A stretch of DNA of 61,447 bases from Barthelona sp. PAP020. Lineage: Eukaryota > Metamonada: BaSk clade. The translations under genes and the position numbers were made by a program. This document shows positions 38,803 to 48,800 of the stretch, in pieces; within the stretch, counting starts at the first letter, position 1; each line of letters opens with the position of its first letter. The stretch is from NCBI GenBank assembly GCA_040182905.1, contig JARQWU010000033.1, positions 1-61,447 of the forward strand. The letters are read 5' to 3'. The notes under the pieces were generated by a model that ran no database searches, had not been told where the DNA came from, and saw only the letters and a list, made by a program, of their open reading frames with translations.

Positions 38803-39534
38803 ATGGATGATTCAGATTCTTTTTTATCGGAAGATGAAGATAATGGCTATCTTGTTGAAAATAAGCCAACCTTCAAAGAGAGTACCAAAGAACTAAACAT
38901 TTTGAAAAAGGATTTACAAAATCAATTGCAAAAAAATAGCGAAGAACGATACAAATTGAGAAAAATGGAATTTTCACATATTCAAAACAAAATTGATGAA
39001 GATATTCATAAAATAGTTGAAAAGGGAGATTATTCATCTGGAGATGAAATTATTACTGATTTTGAAGATGAAGATGATGAAATGAATGCTTATTTAGCTT
39101 GGAGATCCAGAGAATTACGTAGAATTTTAAAAGAACAAGGTTGGAATTATGAATTTTTAAAAAATGAAAAGGAAGTTGAAGAAATAAGAAAGTTATCAAT
39201 AGAAGAATTGGAATTATTAGAAGAGCAAAAGAGAAGTACTGAATTGACTGATGAAAGTAAAAATAATACAAAAATGAAATTTATGCAACAATATTTTACC
39301 AGTGATACATTCTTTATTGAATCAGAAAAGGATTTAACCCAACGAGAAAGAGAATTGTTCAATAGAGGAGTTGAAACCACCGCTACGGGATTAGAAGCTG
39401 AAGTTCATAAGGAACTATTACCAAAAATTCTTCAAAAACGGTCACTTAATCAAAAGAAAAGATTGGGAACAAAATACCGCAATATTCGCGAAGAAGATAC
39501 TTCATATTCCAAGGACAATCCTTTTGATTCATGA
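38803..39534 (+). CDS. Spliceosomal protein MFAP1 (Spp381-like)
   Basis: The protein has 243 residues from ATG 38803 (the codon before is TTG), about half the human length of 439. It is highly charged throughout, with an acidic N-terminus (DSDSFLSEDEDNG) and a middle helical segment (LAWRSRELRRILKEQ). The C-terminal block is diagnostic: MKFMQQYFTSDTFFIE, then LLPKILQKR, then GTKYRNIREEDTSY, matching the MFAP1 motif of …NMRFLQKYYHRGAFF… and …GRTKYTHLVDQDTT…. MFAP1 joins the spliceosomal B complex and contacts PRP8-associated factors. Expected location is the nucleus. Confidence 0.85.
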   Translation: MDDSDSFLSEDEDNGYLVENKPTFKESTKELNILKKDLQNQLQKNSEERYKLRKMEFSHIQNKIDEDIHKIVEKGDYSSGDEIITDFEDEDDEMNAYLAWRSRELRRILKEQGWNYEFLKNEKEVEEIRKLSIEELELLEEQKRSTELTDESKNNTKMKFMQQYFTSDTFFIESEKDLTQRERELFNRGVETTATGLEAEVHKELLPKILQKRSLNQKKRLGTKYRNIREEDTSYSKDNPFDS

Positions 39535-39812
39535 GATTTTCTTTATCTAAACTGTTCACTTAGTTCTTCTTGAAAATTTTGGTCAATCACACTTTTTTTT
39601 TAAATATTTATCTTCTAGCCATCTTATTTTTATGGTAAAGTCTTATGATATAACGTTTGTATTTGTGGAACATAAAGAAGAAGCGAAATTTCATTGTTCA
39701 ACAATTTTTTTTTTCAATGCACATGATATCATTTGTTGTTTTGTTTCAAGAAAATAATCTTTTAATATCTCCAAAAAAATAGAAAATAATAAATGAAAAT
39801 TAACACTTTTAC

Positions 39813-41945
39813 TCAATTAACAAACAAATTATCAAGATATTCTTTTTCAAAATCAACTAAATGCTCCAAAATTTTTTGATCATTATTTTCTTCTTTGTTT
39901 TTGATTGAATGTTTAACCTCATTTTGCAATTCTTGAATAAACCCTGTAAATTTCATATTATTTCTGGTTTCACACATTTCATTAATCAAAATGGGAATAC
40001 ACTTTGGAGGTAACTGGACATACAATGGTTCAGAAAACAATATTAACACAATCAGATGAAATCTTTGTCTAGGATCATTGCAATTTTTTAAAATAGTATA
40101 ATATTGACATAATTTATCTTTAGAAAACGCAACAAGATTTTTTTGGGAAAGAGAAGGTAAAAAGAAAGTTTGTGAGTTTTCCTCAAAAAAAATTAAAAGT
40201 TTTTCATAAAATTCATCCAAATATTCTTCCTTATATTCAATTTTTTCAATAGTGCTTCTTTTTAAAGCTTTTTTTGATTTATTTTTCTTTCCTTTTTTAT
40301 TTTGATGTTCAACTTCATGTGTCTCAATTCTTTCAAAGGGATAACCTTGTGACAATCTGAACAAACCTTCTAAATTCATCTTAACATCATCAATGTAACT
40401 TAAAGAACTCAAAATTTCATTTGATGAATATGAATGGTCAATTTCAAAAACAGTGGGCAATTCACCTTTTCTTTCGAATCTAGCAGGAGCAGCAAGCAAA
40501 TCAGAAATAATACCAACAACTCTCTGTGCTAATTTAAAACAATATTGTCTCAAATCCTCGATACTTTTCATCTTATCGTATGCAATTAAAAATTCCATCA
40601 TTGCAGCAGTGGTATTTTCCTTCCATTTATTCACAGACTCTGCTAAAATCTTTTCTACAGAAACATGATGAGATTTAATGACATTTTCATAATAATTTTG
40701 ACAACTCTTCAGACAATACTCGTATAATTGCTCCTTGACATCATCATCATATATTTTGTCAAAAAGAAGACCATGATAAACAATGAGATCCATTAATTGA
40801 GGCCAATTTGAATCAACTGACTTATATTGAGGATTACTTTCAACCAAACTTAAAGCTTTTTCATCTATAAACCCTTCAAATTCAACTTTGGCCAAATTTA
40901 AACATTGAGAAGAAAAAATAATGTCTCCCAACAATGTAACGTCCTTTAAAGACGAATCCCACAAGCTAATCAATTTTTCACCTTGATGATGTGTTATATT
41001 TTGCCCAAAAACTTGTGCAACACTAACATATTGTTGTGATTCTAACAAGTCTACAATTGTTAAAAAATGCTCATCTAATTTAATTGGAGAATAACCAACA
41101 GTATCAATAATATGTAAATCCTTAAAATCAGAGAAGCTTTTACCAAATTTAAGCAAATAACTTTCATCAATTCTGCCTGCTTCAACTATTCTCTTTTCAA
41201 TTAATTTTTCGCCAATTTTATTAAAAATATCTGGAATATATGTTCCAGATCCAAATGACCCAACAATTTTTCCTGGTAATTTTGAAGAATTAACAATATT
41301 TTCAACAGATTTCGAAAACACAAAGTTGTCCATATTCATGGCTTTACAAGCTTTAGATAAAGATAATGGTGTTATGCACCCCATTAATTTTCCAAATATT
41401 TTTTTTTCACAAAATTCAATGTATATTTGAGTGTATATTGTATTTTCCGATATAATTCCAAATATATTTTTATTTAATCGTTGATTTATAATTTGTTTAG
41501 CAAAATTTAAAGGAATTTGGGCATTAGAAGAAATGCTTAGCAAATCTAAACGACCTAAAGCAAATAATTGTTCATTCCATGAAATACATAAATTATTCAA
41601 ATATATATCACTGATAATTTGACCTTCCAAAAAGGAATAACAATCATTTTCTTCACAAATATCATTAATAGCCTTTTCAATCAACCAAAAATCAACATTT
41701 AATAGAGAAACTAGATCAATAATATTCAGTCTACCACCACTAAGTTCAATTTCATCCTCAATTTCTCTCTGTAAATTTTTGTAAGTGAAATATTCTCTTC
41801 CATCTCTGGTATGATGCAATTCAATAATATTTAATTGTCTTAATCGAGAGATTATTTCAATACAATTTTCTTCAGATATTTTTTGAGTGATGACTTCAGC
41901 TTGTGCTTTGTAAAATTCTTCCTGTAATAGTCTTAATTCATCCAT
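39813..41945 (-). CDS. UFL1: E3 UFM1-protein ligase 1 (UFL1)
   Basis: The protein has 710 residues, slightly shorter than human (about 794). The N-terminal start MDELRLLQEEFYKAQ and the following partial winged-helix segments (NCIEIISRLRQLNIIELHHTRDGRE is the conserved second segment) are typical. The centre has helical repeats, the C-terminal third a basic linker (KKGKKNKSKKALKR) and a helical end (LSQKNLVAFSKDKL). UFL1 has no catalytic cysteine; it acts as a scaffold ligase with the membrane adaptor DDRGK1 to attach UFM1 to ribosomal protein uL24 at the ER during stalled translocation. Its presence implies a working UFM1 pathway in this organism. The start codon lies 114 bp from the divergent EBP2 start. 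Confidence 0.88.
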   Translation of the reverse strand: MDELRLLQEEFYKAQAEVITQKISEENCIEIISRLRQLNIIELHHTRDGREYFTYKNLQREIEDEIELSGGRLNIIDLVSLLNVDFWLIEKAINDICEENDCYSFLEGQIISDIYLNNLCISWNEQLFALGRLDLLSISSNAQIPLNFAKQIINQRLNKNIFGIISENTIYTQIYIEFCEKKIFGKLMGCITPLSLSKACKAMNMDNFVFSKSVENIVNSSKLPGKIVGSFGSGTYIPDIFNKIGEKLIEKRIVEAGRIDESYLLKFGKSFSDFKDLHIIDTVGYSPIKLDEHFLTIVDLLESQQYVSVAQVFGQNITHHQGEKLISLWDSSLKDVTLLGDIIFSSQCLNLAKVEFEGFIDEKALSLVESNPQYKSVDSNWPQLMDLIVYHGLLFDKIYDDDVKEQLYEYCLKSCQNYYENVIKSHHVSVEKILAESVNKWKENTTAAMMEFLIAYDKMKSIEDLRQYCFKLAQRVVGIISDLLAAPARFERKGELPTVFEIDHSYSSNEILSSLSYIDDVKMNLEGLFRLSQGYPFERIETHEVEHQNKKGKKNKSKKALKRSTIEKIEYKEEYLDEFYEKLLIFFEENSQTFFLPSLSQKNLVAFSKDKLCQYYTILKNCNDPRQRFHLIVLILFSEPLYVQLPPKCIPILINEMCETRNNMKFTGFIQELQNEVKHSIKNKEENNDQKILEHLVDFEKEYLDNLFVN

Positions 41946-42059
41946 AGATAATCGATTTTCCTACTCTTAGTCCAAAAATGAATTGATAAACAGATAAAAA
42001 AAATATTGTCTCAAACAATTTCTATTTCATTTTTTTTTTCCATTTAAAAAAGAATAACT
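41946..42059. promoter_or_regulatory. Divergent promoter region, 114 bp
   Basis: Between the start codons of UFL1 (minus) and EBP2 (plus). Contains a T10 run; no recognised motif. Confidence 0.35.
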
Positions 42060-42596
42060 ATGGATGAAGCTCTTGCTGCTGTGGCAATTCCTGCCGATAC
42101 ACCATTTGTTAAGCATTTATCCATCACAACAAAGTCTGTTGCAAATGTTGAAAACCCAAATGATGATATAGAACGTGAAACTGTTTTTTACACCCAAGCT
42201 TTTGAAACCTTAATGGAAGCAAAGCCTCAAATCATTGAAGCAAACAAGTATTTCGAAAGACCAGATGATTATTTTGCAGAAATGGTCAAAGATGATCAAC
42301 ACATGAGAAAAGTAAGAGGATTTTTGGCTGGACAAACTAAAAAAATTCACAGAAGTCAGGTTAGTAGAAAACGACGTGAAGGTGAAAAAGTTAAGAAGCA
42401 ATTAAATGTTTTGAGAGAATCCCAAAATAAGAGGCGACAAGAACAAGCCCAACAAAAAGAAGTTGAAGCACTGAGAGCTAGAGCTTATAGTCATGGAAAA
42501 AATGCAAAACGTGATCCTTCTGATAAATCTAAAAAGAATCGTGCTGGTAAAAATCAGAGAAGAAACAAATTAATTTCGGATTTAAAGAATAAATAG
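42060..42596 (+). CDS. Ribosome biogenesis protein EBP2 (EBNA1BP2-like), short form
   Basis: The protein has 178 residues, well below the 300-400 of human and yeast EBP2, because the acidic N-terminal extension is missing. The conserved core is intact: FYTQAFETLMEAKPQII, then PDDYFAEMVKDDQHMRKV, then a lysine/arginine-rich region with VSRKRREGEKVKKQ. EBP2 acts in the nucleolus in 60S subunit maturation (27S pre-rRNA processing). The basic C-terminus (KKNRAGKNQRRNK) is the likely nucleolar signal. Confidence 0.92.
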   Translation: MDEALAAVAIPADTPFVKHLSITTKSVANVENPNDDIERETVFYTQAFETLMEAKPQIIEANKYFERPDDYFAEMVKDDQHMRKVRGFLAGQTKKIHRSQVSRKRREGEKVKKQLNVLRESQNKRRQEQAQQKEVEALRARAYSHGKNAKRDPSDKSKKNRAGKNQRRNKLISDLKNK

Positions 42597-42736
42597 TTAA
42601 TTTATGATAAACATCTTTCTTTTTATGTTGATTTATTTTAAAATGGTTTAACAAAATAATGCAATCAAATAGTGAATGACTATTGATTGAAATAAAATTA
42701 AAATAAAAAAACTTGTAACAATTTTCTTTTTTTTTT

Positions 42737-43513
42737 ATGTTGGAAGAAGATCTAAATTTTGATTTTGAAGCCTATTTTGATGAAGTTGAAAATCAAGAAG
42801 GAACCGTTGAAATGGAGTATCCTTCTGAACCTCATAGTGTGAGAGATAATAGTGGCAAAAGAACTTTATGTTTCAGACATGCACAAGGATACTGTAAATT
42901 AGGAAAAGATTGTCCATATCCACATGTAAAATTGCCTGAAGAAAAAAATTATGTGTGTCGTTTTTGGTTTCAAGATCGTTGTCATCGAGGAGACACTTGT
43001 CATTATTTGCATCAATATGATCTTGATAAAATGGTCGTTTGTAGATTTTACAATGAGAACGTTGTTAAAGAAAATGTCCCCAAAGACAAATTGTGTAATA
43101 AAGGAGATTTATGTCCATTTGAGCATATAAATCCTCGAGAAAGAGCTCCTGAATGTGTTGATTATTCAAATGGTTTTTGCAAAAATGGATTAGCCTGTCC
43201 ATTTAAACACATTCAAAAGAATATTTGCAAATTTTATCTTGCAGGGTTTTGTCCAAATGGTAATTCTTGTCCCGATGGACATCTTTTGAGACATACACCA
43301 AAACAAAAACCACTGGAAAAACTTGAGTTTGGAAGTGCTTCTGATAACTCAAAGTATTGTCGTTATTGTGGTACACTAATTCGCGGGAAAGACCATCTTT
43401 GTATGAATAAATTTATTCAACAGACGCAAACAGGATATGATAATTATCGATATGGGCATAGTCAAAGAAATCAAACACCTTACAGATCAAATTATAAATA
43501 TTCTCATCAATAA
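42737..43513 (+). CDS. CPSF30/Yth1-like CCCH zinc-finger protein
   Basis: Subunit of the cleavage and polyadenylation factor that helps read the poly(A) signal. The 258 residues contain five C-x-C-x-C-x-H fingers at about 40-175: CFRHAQGYCKLGKDCPYPH, CRFWFQDRCHRGDTCHYLH, CRFYNEN…CPFEH, CVDYSNGFCKNGLACPFKH and CKFYLAGFCPNGNSCPDGH. The third finger carries a longer insert (VVKENVPKDK). The spacing and number match CPSF30. After them comes a CRYCGTLIRGKDHLC cluster that may replace the family's C-terminal zinc knuckle but does not have the classic C-x2-C-x4-H-x4-C spacing. The tail is Q/N/Y-rich. Confidence 0.9.
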   Translation: MLEEDLNFDFEAYFDEVENQEGTVEMEYPSEPHSVRDNSGKRTLCFRHAQGYCKLGKDCPYPHVKLPEEKNYVCRFWFQDRCHRGDTCHYLHQYDLDKMVVCRFYNENVVKENVPKDKLCNKGDLCPFEHINPRERAPECVDYSNGFCKNGLACPFKHIQKNICKFYLAGFCPNGNSCPDGHLLRHTPKQKPLEKLEFGSASDNSKYCRYCGTLIRGKDHLCMNKFIQQTQTGYDNYRYGHSQRNQTPYRSNYKYSHQ

Positions 43514-43673
43514 TCACAAAGATTTTTTTTTTTGGGAGTTTCAGGTCAAAAACGAATTTTACAAAGCTGTAAATTATGGAAAACTGAAAAATTTGAAAAA
43601 AAAAATGGACTAGCAATTTACCAAGAATATATTCAATGATTCATACAAACATTTGTAATTTATGTTGATTTAT

Positions 43674-44084
43674 TTATTTGTTGAAAGGATTGTCCTCAAT
43701 ATTTGTTGAAGATTTCACGAAACTTTGATTGATGATATTTTTTGCTCTTTTCTTTCTTTCTTTCAAAGATATGTTGGTTAAACTATTCGGATTATCATTC
43801 TTTTTTTCACGTTTTATTGCTTCTCCAATTTTTCTATTGAACATTGAAGCTCTTCTTAATTCTTGTGTGAGATAATGATTGTCAAAATGAAAATCATTCA
43901 AAATAAAATAATCTTTGGTTAAATTCAGCATAGCTTGTATTGATTTTTGCTTTGTTTGAGCTAATATTAATTGATCTGAATTGGAATGTTCTGATATTTC
44001 TTTCAATTCATTTAGTTGTTCTGAATATTTTTTTAAATCTTCATTAACTTCTTTAAATATTTCTGAATCTCCAAATAGATCCAT
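43674..44084 (-). CDS. Hypothetical small coiled-coil protein, 136 aa
   Basis: Starts MDLFGDSEIFKEVNEDLKKY. A heptad-rich helix spans about 10-45, then a helical middle (LTKDYFILNDFHFDNHYLTQ), a basic stretch (KEAIKREKK-like, then LKERKKRAKN) and a C-terminal end DNPFNK. No signal peptide or membrane helix. No family is recognised. The gene is convergent with CPSF30 and on the same strand as the TMEM151-like gene. Confidence 0.6.
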   Translation of the reverse strand: MDLFGDSEIFKEVNEDLKKYSEQLNELKEISEHSNSDQLILAQTKQKSIQAMLNLTKDYFILNDFHFDNHYLTQELRRASMFNRKIGEAIKREKKNDNPNSLTNISLKERKKRAKNIINQSFVKSSTNIEDNPFNK

Positions 44085-44228
44085 ATGACTATTGTAAAAA
44101 AAAAAAAAAAAACTCCAAAAATCATTTGGGTATTTACATGAGAAAAATGAATTAAAAACAAAAATTGTACAATATAAAAATTAAGATTAATAAAAATGTG
44201 AAAACTACAAATAGAAATATATGGGCAG

Positions 44229-45587
44229 CTAGAAATTATTGGGTTGATTGTAATTCATTGGATCTTGGGAATATAATCCTGCATTAGAATAATCCATGCT
44301 AACAACATTCATTTCTTGATAAGGTTGATTTTGAATTTGATTGTTAAAAGCTTGATTATCAATTGGTTGAACATTAACATTCATCTGAACCTGAACTTGA
44401 TTGCTCTGATTTATTGGTTGAACAATAGGTGAAACAACAGCCTGATTACTAACGCCAAACGAATCTGAAAAAACAGGAGAAAAAGCAGATTCATTGATGT
44501 TGTTTCTTCTGAAACCATTATACCAAAAAGAATTTATAAAACCATTGGTAGCCCCTAATTTTATCCATTCGATTTCTTTAATTCTGGTTTTTGGTTCCAA
44601 TTTTTCAAATTGAGAGAATTGTTTGGTAAATTCACGAGGCTCATGATATGAAATACGGTCCAACCATAAACCATAAGCACCCTGCCATGGAGTAAGTCCC
44701 AAAAAAATAAAAGGAATTGAACTCAACGCTTCAGGCTTGTTGTCAACATCCAAAAAAGCTAATAATGAATCAGTAGGAAGATTCTCAATTCCTTTATTTT
44801 GAGTAAAATCAACATGTACATCAGCATTTCTATACTTATCATGAAATTCATTCCAAGAACGATCAAAATGATCTCTTGATTGGTTATCAGCAGCTTGGAT
44901 AATACTACTAATTTCAATTTTGAGTATCTCTTGGAATTGAGGAACTGCAAATTGATGAGGATCAGATACATCATTCCAAGATGCAAAATTATATCGTTCA
45001 GAACGACGAAGCGTAACAACCTTCTCTTGATAAGTCTCATGACGTGTTTGTGATCTCCCATTGCTATCAGTGTAATGAACAGTACGATGTCTAGTTTCAT
45101 AATGATATGCCTCAACATGAAACTCAATGAAAGGAGGAAGATTCATAACATCAACCATGTATTGATTGGCCCCATCTTCGGATTTAATATTGGTTAAAAA
45201 AGTGTGTGTAGGGTCACAAAATCCTCCCAAAAATTTGATAAATATTATTACAAAAAAAATCCAAGAATCAAAGTCAGCTTTTCCATAAAATGAAAAGCCA
45301 AGAAAAATTAGCAAAATAATATCCGTAAAAATACTACAAGTTGAACATTTATGCCCGTTACCATCAGCACTACAGGTTACACACCAATAGAGAAAAATTG
45401 AAAAGATTAAAGGAAAAGCAGCCCCACCAACAATTAAAATTCGAATCAAAGGTTCTTGGGTCAAAACAAGAATTGAAGAAGGAACAAAATTCAACCCCAA
45501 CCATGAAATCACAATGAGAAGATAACATGGAATTCCTATTATTCCTGCAAATACTGTTCTGAGATATTCACAAGGACTACAAAGCAT
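44229..45587 (-). CDS. TMEM151-family membrane protein
   Basis: The protein has 452 residues from ATG 45587; a longer frame starts only at GTG. Four hydrophobic helices lie at about 15-125 (AGIIGIPCYLLIVISWLG, LILIR-type and IFTDIILLIFLGFSF). Next is the family signature region: HVEAYHYETRHRTVHYTD, then RHETYQEKVVTLRRSERY, then SWNDVSD. This resembles TMEM151, in which a cytosolic or lumenal tail follows the membrane part. The C-terminal 80 residues are N/Q-rich low complexity (PIVQPINQSNQVQVQMN). Function of the family is not established. Confidence 0.75.
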   Translation of the reverse strand: MLCSPCEYLRTVFAGIIGIPCYLLIVISWLGLNFVPSSILVLTQEPLIRILIVGGAAFPLIFSIFLYWCVTCSADGNGHKCSTCSIFTDIILLIFLGFSFYGKADFDSWIFFVIIFIKFLGGFCDPTHTFLTNIKSEDGANQYMVDVMNLPPFIEFHVEAYHYETRHRTVHYTDSNGRSQTRHETYQEKVVTLRRSERYNFASWNDVSDPHQFAVPQFQEILKIEISSIIQAADNQSRDHFDRSWNEFHDKYRNADVHVDFTQNKGIENLPTDSLLAFLDVDNKPEALSSIPFIFLGLTPWQGAYGLWLDRISYHEPREFTKQFSQFEKLEPKTRIKEIEWIKLGATNGFINSFWYNGFRRNNINESAFSPVFSDSFGVSNQAVVSPIVQPINQSNQVQVQMNVNVQPIDNQAFNNQIQNQPYQEMNVVSMDYSNAGLYSQDPMNYNQPNNF

Positions 45588-45891
45588 TCTAAAAATTAAA
45601 AAAAAAATGTTTCCTCTTGTTCTAAATTTAAAAAAAGCTAAATGAGTCTTCACAAAGAATTGAAGCCCTTATAATGCCTTGAATTGAAAGAAAAGCATAC
45701 AATGAAAGAGTTAACAATGACCATCAATTTTTCAAAATGGAATCTCAAGATAGGACATGAAATCGAATTGTTCACCAGACCATTTATTTGAAAATATCTT
45801 TTTTTTTTTTTCATAAAGACAATCTTTAGGAGATTCAGAAATTTCAATCCAAATTAAAAATTTTCATTTTATTTTGTTTTTCAATATTTTA
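45588..45891. promoter_or_regulatory. Divergent intergenic region, 304 bp
   Basis: Spacer between the TMEM151-like and giant surface-protein start codons. A TTCATTTTA motif lies about 30 bp upstream of the latter ATG and could be an initiator, but I see it at only a few other starts. Confidence 0.3.
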
Positions 45892-48800
45892 ATGTTTGCT
45901 CAATTAAAATATAACACAATAATTCTGATTGGAATAATATTATTTGTGTGTGTGGATGCAAAATATGTGAGTTTGAATGTTACTGGAGACAATTATATCG
46001 AGAGATATATTGGTGAACATATCAATGACACCAATTCTTATTTAAATGTGACTATTATATCTAATAGTTCCAAATGTGAACCGAAATTTTATTTTGGATT
46101 TGTTGAATCAACAGATTACATTCCAAGTTGGAATGAATTGTCTGAACATGTCAGTTTAAAGTATAAACAAAAGTATAATTCATTCTATTTCAAAGGATTT
46201 GGTGATGATTATCCTATCTTTGTTTTCAAAAGAGATTATTTGGATGTGAATTGTGAAATTGAGTTATTTTATGAAGCGTTTTCGTTTGAACAATTAGATA
46301 AACCTGTTACTTCCGATTATCAAGATTATATGATGAAAAAAGGTCATGGATACATTTTCAATGTTGAAGAGATTCATTTTGCTGGAGATTTTTTGAATTT
46401 AGATTTTGAAGTCAAATTGATAACTCCAAATATTTCTGATTTAACCGCTATTGATGTCTTTCCTATGAGTCGTCATGTTGATGTTGATTTTGATTGGAAT
46501 GTTCTTGAGTCACAACATTTGGAAAACAGTACAGAAGATTCAACCGCTACAAAGATTAAATTGACACAATGCATGACATTTAGCAACAAGAACATTGTGG
46601 GATTTTTTGTCAAAGGGGATAAAAGAGATGAAGTAAATGATTTCTTTACTTTACAGGTTAGATACGTTGGTAAGTCATGGAACGTCAATAAAGTTCAAAA
46701 TTCGACAACGAAAAGATTCATTTTGAATCCAAATCAACATTTGTTGCTTGAATTTTCATATAATTTGTTTGAAGATTTAAAAGATGGACAATTTTTCAAG
46801 GCTAGTGTTTTTGGGAGTAGAAATGAACTTGAAGTTTATTCTTTTGGGGATTTAGGTAAATCTGGATTTATTGGGGATGAAGTATGTGGAAGTCACAAGA
46901 TTGAATCTACTTTTGAAGCCAATACTCATTATTACTCATCATTTGTAACTAAACCAATGAGTGATGCAAATAATGCGAATAGATACTCTTTGTTTTTGTT
47001 GTTAGTAAACCCTATTGAAGAGACTTTCAATGTATTTGTTGAAAATGGTGTTAATACTCCCATTATAAACGAAATTAAGTATGATGATTTTACTTTTGCG
47101 ACTTTTACTGGTTATGGACCTATTTTATTCAAATTTACTGCACCTGAAGTGACTAACAATAATGCTTTAATGATTAATCACGTTTATGTTGATAAAGATA
47201 TTGAATTTGAATTGGTTATCGCCGATGTTATTTTAGGTGAATTTAATACTGACAAATTTGCTGATGAACCATCTAAACTACCTCGAATTTCCAAAAAATC
47301 AAATTCAGGTGGATTGGTTTTAATTATTGAAACTAACAGAATGGTTGCTAACAAGGATTATTATGTTACTATTACCCCAACGTCAAATATTAGTGTGTTT
47401 GATAAGATATTTGTAACTTATGAGACCCAAATTGTTAACAAATTGGAAATGCCATATGAACCTCTTAGTATTGATGTTAATAAGCATTTTTACGTGTTTG
47501 AATTTGATGTTATTGAAGTTTTTGATAAATACAGCAATTGGGGTGAGTTCACAATTAAAAGTGATCGACCTGCCTCCCAACAAGCTGTTACTCTATGTGT
47601 TGTGAATGAAAATTTTGCAGTTGTAAATTTCGTTGACAATGATAATTTAATTGAGCGTAACAAATTTCCCATTGGAAAATATTATTTTGTTGTTCATGTA
47701 GAACGAGAACTTCCTGCTACTCACTTATTTGTTGATCATAAATTTATTCCCACATTCGGTGAAATTAGATATAATCAAGTAAATCATCTTAAATTTTCCA
47801 CGTCAGAACATTATTTGATGATTCCTATGATATCTGATGAAAACTTAGAAATATTAGACAGTGTGAATGTTAAAGTTATGAATCATCGTGATTCTTTGAA
47901 TGCTAATCAAATTTCTATAATTATTGGTACATATTCTCCTGTTTTAGGACAAATTGATCTTAAACCTACATTTTCCAATACATTATTTTGGGAACATTCG
48001 TTATTAGTGGATAAAGAGTCTTCTGGTCAAGTTTCATTCAGACAATTATATGAATCGACTCCCCAACATTTATTATATTTCACTTTGGTGAATCTTGAAA
48101 CAAATGTTGATTATGAATTTGATATTGAAATAAATTTTAAAAATGTTCCTCAACAAACTTTAATTGAAGGACAAAATATTGTGAGAAATTGCTTTGGGGA
48201 AAGTTATACTAGATTGATTGTTGATATGACTAGTGATTCCACTTTAACTTATGTTACTTTTTACATGGATGAAAGTTTAGGTGAAAATGACTTTAATATT
48301 TACACCATTTATGATACTGATGCCATTAAAGTTAATCCTTCAGCAATTTCAAATGATCCCACTAAATTACAAAAAGCCATTACATATAAATTAATCACAT
48401 CCAGTGGATTTGATAGACATGTTGAATTTTATTTATCAACCCCAACTTCGTTAAATATCGTTAATACTGCTACTGTTGTTTTGGAACATATTAAAATTCA
48501 ACAATTTGAAACTTTTAATGAGCACAAGAGAATTTCATCAAAACCAATAACAAGCGTCATTGATGAAAAGAGACCATTAATTCTCAAATATGATGATATT
48601 TTGAATGTTGATGCTTCTAATGACTTATTAGTGTTCAATATGGTTAATAGTGATGAGAATAGTGGAGATATAGATATTCAATTTTATAAGGGAGGTTATC
48701 AATTAGATAATAACATTAAATCGAATAATCCTTCTGTTATCAATACTGTTACCAATAATGATGAAATATCTTTGGTTTATCCTGGGGAAACTGTATATGT

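Noticed and set aside
39632-39760. 41-codon ORF MVKSYDITFVFVEH... between MFAP1 and UFL1
   Set aside because: Short, ends in phenylalanine/cysteine-rich AT-driven sequence, and has no splice motif or recognisable similarity.
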